This document shows positions 61,273 to 64,000 of a DNA stretch of 64,000 nucleotides, piece by piece. The notes under the pieces were generated by a model. The model did not search any database. It was given only the letters and a program-made list of their open reading frames with translations, and was not told where the DNA came from. The DNA is taken from positions 124,001 through 188,000 of the forward strand of contig NZ_JAMJXC010000007.1 in the NCBI RefSeq assembly GCF_023571765.1, given 5' to 3'. Position numbers and translations under genes: made by a program. Source of the DNA: Xanthobacter aminoxidans (lineage in GTDB: Bacteria > Pseudomonadota > Alphaproteobacteria > Rhizobiales > Xanthobacteraceae). How positions within the stretch are numbered: position 1 is the stretch's first letter; every line of letters begins with the position of its first letter.

Positions 61273-61772
61273 TCCGCTACACCCTCAAGTGCGACGACGG
61301 CCACGAATTCGAGAGCTGGTTTCCCTCCTCCACCAGCTACGACACCCAGCATGCACGCGGCCTCGTCACCTGCCCCACCTGCAATTCAGCCAAGGTAGAG
61401 AAGGCCGTGATGGCCCCGTCCGTCGCGCGCACCGACAAGGGGATGCCGGACAGGGAGCCTGTGGGCGCGCCCGCGAGCGGGCCCGACGCTGGTGCGGCTG
61501 CCGAAGCGCCTTCCGCCGAGGCGACGCCCGTGGCGATGATGGCGCGGCCCGACAGCGAGTTGCGCACGCTGATCCGCCAGCTGCGCGATCACATCGTCGC
61601 CAACTCGGATGATGTCGGTGACAGCTTCGCCGACCTCGCCCGCAAAATGCATGACGGAGAGATCGAGCATCGTCCCATCCGTGGCGAGGCGACGGTGGAA
61701 GAGGTGAAGGCCCTGCGCGAGGACGAGGTGGAGGTGTTCCCCCTCCCGGTGCTGCCGGAAGATCGGAACTGA
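61269..61772 (+). CDS. DUF1178 family protein
   Basis: A 167-residue protein with a zinc-ribbon-like start MIRYTLKCDDGHEFESWFPS (C8, H12) and CPTCNSAKVEK (C35, C38). The C-terminal half contains ELRTLIRQLRDHIVANSDDVGDSFADLARKMHDGEIEHRPIRGEAT, the DUF1178 hallmark. The function is unknown. It is coupled to the nitrilase by a four-base overlap, which suggests a common role. A disordered Ala/Pro-rich linker (residues ~60-90) joins the halves. Confidence 0.93.
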   Translation: MIRYTLKCDDGHEFESWFPSSTSYDTQHARGLVTCPTCNSAKVEKAVMAPSVARTDKGMPDREPVGAPASGPDAGAAAEAPSAEATPVAMMARPDSELRTLIRQLRDHIVANSDDVGDSFADLARKMHDGEIEHRPIRGEATVEEVKALREDEVEVFPLPVLPEDRN

Positions 61773-61775
61773 GGC

Positions 61776-62519
61776 CTAGACCTCGCGCTCCGCCACCATG
61801 AAATAGTTCACCGAGAGATCCTCGGTCAGGCGGAAATCGCCGGAGAAGGGCTCGTAGGCGAGGCCCACCTTCTCCCGAGCGGCAAAGCCGGCTGAAGCGA
61901 GCGTCGCCTCCAGCTCTTCCGGCGTCACGAACTTCTCCCAGCGATGGGTGCCGGGCGCCAGCCAGCGCAGGACGTATTCGGCACCGACGATGGCGAGGGC
62001 GAAGCTCTTGGGCGTGCGGTTCAAGGTGGACAGCACCAGCACGCCGCCATCCGCCACCAGACGCCCGGCGGTGCGCACGAACAGGCCGACATCGGCCACA
62101 TGCTCCACCACCTCCAGCGCCACCACCACATCGAAGCGGGCGCCGCGCTCGGCCAGTGCCTCGGCGGTCTCGGCCTCGTAGGTCACGGTGAGGCCCGATT
62201 GCGTGGCGTGGGCGCGGGCGATGTCCACATTGCCGGGAGCCGGGTCGATGCCCGTCACATCGGCGCCCATGCGGGACAAGGGCTCGCTGAGCAGGCCCCC
62301 GCCGCAGCCGATGTCGAGGAGGGAAAGGCCCTTCAGCGGGCGCAGCGCGCGGGCATCACGGGAGAAATGCCGCACCAGCGTGTCACGCAGGAAAGCGAGG
62401 CGCGCCGGATTCATGGCGTGCAGGGGCGCCATCTTGCCCTTCACGTCCCACCATTGGGCGCCGAGCGCCTCGAAGCGGGAGACCTCTTCCGGATCGACCG
62501 TGGCGTTCATCTGCGGCAT
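61776..62519 (-). CDS. ubiG: Ubiquinone biosynthesis O-methyltransferase
   Basis: A 247-residue methyltransferase acting on both O-methylation steps of ubiquinone synthesis. The motifs are LLDIGCGGGLLSEPLSRMGADVTGIDPAP and VVALEVVEHVADVGLFV, and the N-terminal FEALGAQWWDVKGKMAPLHAMNPARL is the UbiG mark. GAGGAGG lies before ATG 62519. It is convergent with DUF1178 and downstream of trpS. Confidence 0.96.
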   Translation of the reverse strand: MPQMNATVDPEEVSRFEALGAQWWDVKGKMAPLHAMNPARLAFLRDTLVRHFSRDARALRPLKGLSLLDIGCGGGLLSEPLSRMGADVTGIDPAPGNVDIARAHATQSGLTVTYEAETAEALAERGARFDVVVALEVVEHVADVGLFVRTAGRLVADGGVLVLSTLNRTPKSFALAIVGAEYVLRWLAPGTHRWEKFVTPEELEATLASAGFAAREKVGLAYEPFSGDFRLTEDLSVNYFMVAEREV

Positions 62520-62600
62520 CACGGCCTCCTCGTCGGCGGGCAACATTCCCCACACTTAGGCGCCGCATCCGGCGCGGGCAAGGCCGCGCGGGATGCCCTG

Positions 62601-63635
62601 TCAGCGCACCATGCCGACGATGTCCTTCACGTCGCGGATGGTCTGGTCGGCGATCACCCGGGCGCGGTCGGCTCCGTCGATGAGAATGGCATCGATCGCA
62701 GTCGGATCGGCCATCAGACGCTGCATCTCGGTGCCGATGGGGCCGAGCTTCGCCACGGCCAGATCCACCAGCGCGGCCTTGAAGGCCGAGAACTGGGCGT
62801 TGCCGTAATCCGCCAGCACCTGCGCCTTGGTGGTATCGGACAGGGCCGCGAAGATGCCGACGAGGTTGTCCGCTTCCGGGCGCCCCTTCAGCCCCTCTTC
62901 CTCCGAGGGCAACGGCTCCGGATCGGTCTTCGCCCTGCGCACCTTGCCGGCGATGGCGTCGGCATCGTCGGTGAGGTTGATGCGGGAGAAGTCCGAGGCC
63001 TCCGACTTCGACATCTTCTTGGAGCCGTCGCGCAGGCTCATCACCCGCGTCGCCGGGCCGGCGATGAGCGGCTCGGTGATGGGGAAGTAGCCCTCGCCAT
63101 GGCCATTGGAGGCGATGGAGGGGGCGAAGTCCGTGTTGAACTTCTGGGCGATGTCGCGCGTCAGTTCCAGATGCTGCTTCTGGTCGTCGCCGACCGGCAC
63201 GTGAGTGGCGCGATAGAGCAGGATGTCGGCAGCCATCAGGGTCGGATAGGCGAAGAGGCCCACGGAGGCGTTCTCGCGGTCCTTGCCGGCCTTCTCCTTG
63301 AACTGCGTCATGCGGTTCAGCCAGCCCATGCGCGCGACGCAGTTGAACACCCAGGCGAGTTCGGCGTGGCCGGACACCTGGCTCTGGTTGAACACGATGT
63401 GGGCCTTGGGATCGATGCCGCAGGCGATGAACGCAGCCGTCACCTCGCGGGTGTGGCGCTTCAGCTCTTCCGGGTCCTGCCAGACGGTGATGGCGTGGAG
63501 GTCAACCACGCAATAGATGCACTCGTGGCTCTTCTGCAGTTCCACGAAGCGCTTGATGGCGCCGAGATAATTGCCGAGATGCAGGTTGCCCGTGGGCTGC
63601 ACGCCGGAAAATACGCGTTCTGCGACCGCCGCCAT
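62601..63635 (-). CDS. trpS: Tryptophanyl-tRNA synthetase
   Basis: A 344-residue class Ic synthetase. The HIGH-equivalent is [18 protein letters not shown] and the KMSKS motif is [28 protein letters not shown] and the [36 protein letters not shown] stretch are diagnostic. ATG 63635 ([16 protein letters not shown]) was chosen over upstream ATGs. It follows murJ with a 131-base gap, a common order in relatives. Confidence 0.97.
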   Translation of the reverse strand: MAAVAERVFSGVQPTGNLHLGNYLGAIKRFVELQKSHECIYCVVDLHAITVWQDPEELKRHTREVTAAFIACGIDPKAHIVFNQSQVSGHAELAWVFNCVARMGWLNRMTQFKEKAGKDRENASVGLFAYPTLMAADILLYRATHVPVGDDQKQHLELTRDIAQKFNTDFAPSIASNGHGEGYFPITEPLIAGPATRVMSLRDGSKKMSKSEASDFSRINLTDDADAIAGKVRRAKTDPEPLPSEEEGLKGRPEADNLVGIFAALSDTTKAQVLADYGNAQFSAFKAALVDLAVAKLGPIGTEMQRLMADPTAIDAILIDGADRARVIADQTIRDVKDIVGMVR

Positions 63636-63766
63636 GGCGAACTCCCCAAAGAGCGGCGCGCCGCTCGACCTGAATACGGGCAACGGCCCGCAAAAGTGAA
63701 TGCGGCGCGTCATGCCACCTGGGGCGGCACGGCGCAAGGGCACAGCCCGCAACGCTGCTGCCCGGC

Positions 63767-64000
63767 TCAGATGCGGCCCGTCCAGGCCTTCGAGACGGCC
63801 GTCTTCACCACGAGCGCGCCGGCGCCGTAGATGGCACCGCCGCAGAAGACGAGCCCGACCAGACGCAGGATGCCCGCCAGCGTCCCCTCCGGCACGGGCC
63901 ACGTTGCTGCGAGCGCGCCGACCCCGGCCCCCATGGCGAGGCTCGCCGCCGCGAGGCCGGCGGCCGAGAGCAGCACCGGCGTCGAGAAGCGCAACGCGCC
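63767..64000 (-). CDS. murJ: Lipid II flippase MurJ, C-terminal end (partial)
   Basis: The last ~77 residues of a membrane protein running off the right edge. Two hydrophobic segments ([21 protein letters not shown] and [21 protein letters not shown]) and the final basic KAWTGRI fit the last helices of MurJ/MviN, and murJ lies upstream of trpS in most Hyphomicrobiales. With only this fragment the call rests largely on position. No stop or frameshift is visible in it. Confidence 0.7.
   Translation of the reverse strand, partial: GALRFSTPVLLSAAGLAAASLAMGAGVGALAATWPVPEGTLAGILRLVGLVFCGGAIYGAGALVVKTAVSKAWTGRI

Noticed and set aside
1-64000. tRNA genes, rRNA genes, CRISPR arrays and insertion sequences
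   Set aside because: Reading the intergenic stretches I found no T-loop/anticodon cloverleaf, no regularly spaced direct repeats and no transposase. A tRNAscan-SE and CRISPR finder run would be decisive.

Overview
The window reads as a chromosomal segment of a GC-rich alphaproteobacterium, most likely order Hyphomicrobiales and probably near Xanthobacteraceae. The clues are the gene blocks leuS-lptE-holA, rpsF-rpsR-DUF2232-rplI, murJ-trpS and tadA / rluB-rsmD, a TIGR02301-type protein beside a Nudix hydrolase, a DUF6460-like protein, GANTC (CcrM-type) sites in promoters, and abundant dispersed palindromes of the CGTCATGGCCGGG class. The taxonomic placement is an inference from recognition and has not been searched. 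Coding density is high, most genes are housekeeping, and I see no prophage, insertion sequence, CRISPR array, rRNA or convincing tRNA.

Layout. 1-1.5 kb: end of waaA and lpxK (lipid A/Kdo). 1.5-4.2 kb: DUF423 protein and acetyl-CoA synthetase. 4.5-7.0 kb: small unknown protein, TIGR02301-type protein, Nudix hydrolase, then a translationally coupled HD hydrolase and CX5R phosphatase. 7.2-12.1 kb: MFS exporter, TPR-methyltransferase, and the ligase-associated exonuclease plus ATP-dependent DNA ligase pair. 12.3-16.1 kb: LexA-like S24 repressor, DUF952, MATE exporter, DUF6460-like protein, alpha/beta hydrolase. 16.5-21.4 kb: ffh, rpsP, pepA, a pair of tiny membrane proteins, holC. 21.6-28.2 kb: YqjD/YqjE-like membrane pair, DsbA-type isomerase, a secreted protein, esterase, YjbQ protein, response regulator, AmpG-like permease, small membrane protein. 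28.5-32.8 kb: leuS-lptE-holA on the minus strand. 33.2-34.7 kb: NhaD/citrate-type antiporter.

35-43 kb: a minus-strand lipid block (fabD, fabG, a seven-segment membrane patatin, cyclopropane fatty-acid synthase), a secreted polysaccharide deacetylase and an AraC regulator facing an unusual LecA-like/DUF3047 protein. 44.6-47.1 kb: rpsF-rpsR-DUF2232-rplI. 47.5-53.0 kb: unknown protein, SMR exporter, thioesterase-sfsA, a coupled L,D-transpeptidase-MepA pair, an HdeA-like protein and a very convincing fluoroacetate dehalogenase homologue. 53.0-56.1 kb: tadA, rluB with a long repetitive basic tail, rsmD. 56.1-59.1 kb: copper module with a CsoR repressor, two operators and a CopA-type ATPase carrying YHS-YHS-HMBD metal-binding domains. 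59.1-64 kb: comF, grxC, nitrilase-family amidase, DUF1178, ubiG, trpS and the 3' end of murJ.

The least ordinary material is (i) three families of dispersed intergenic repeats, one nested inside another; (ii) the LecA-like/DUF3047 protein with its divergent AraC regulator; (iii) the lipid block in which fabD-fabG is followed by a membrane patatin instead of acpP-fabF; (iv) rpsP cut off from rimM-trmD-rplS, with a repeat between ffh and rpsP; (v) clustered GANTC sites in three promoters; and (vi) the fluoroacetate dehalogenase homologue whose active-site residues match the characterised enzyme number for number. I did not find a clearly new multi-gene defence or mobile system.
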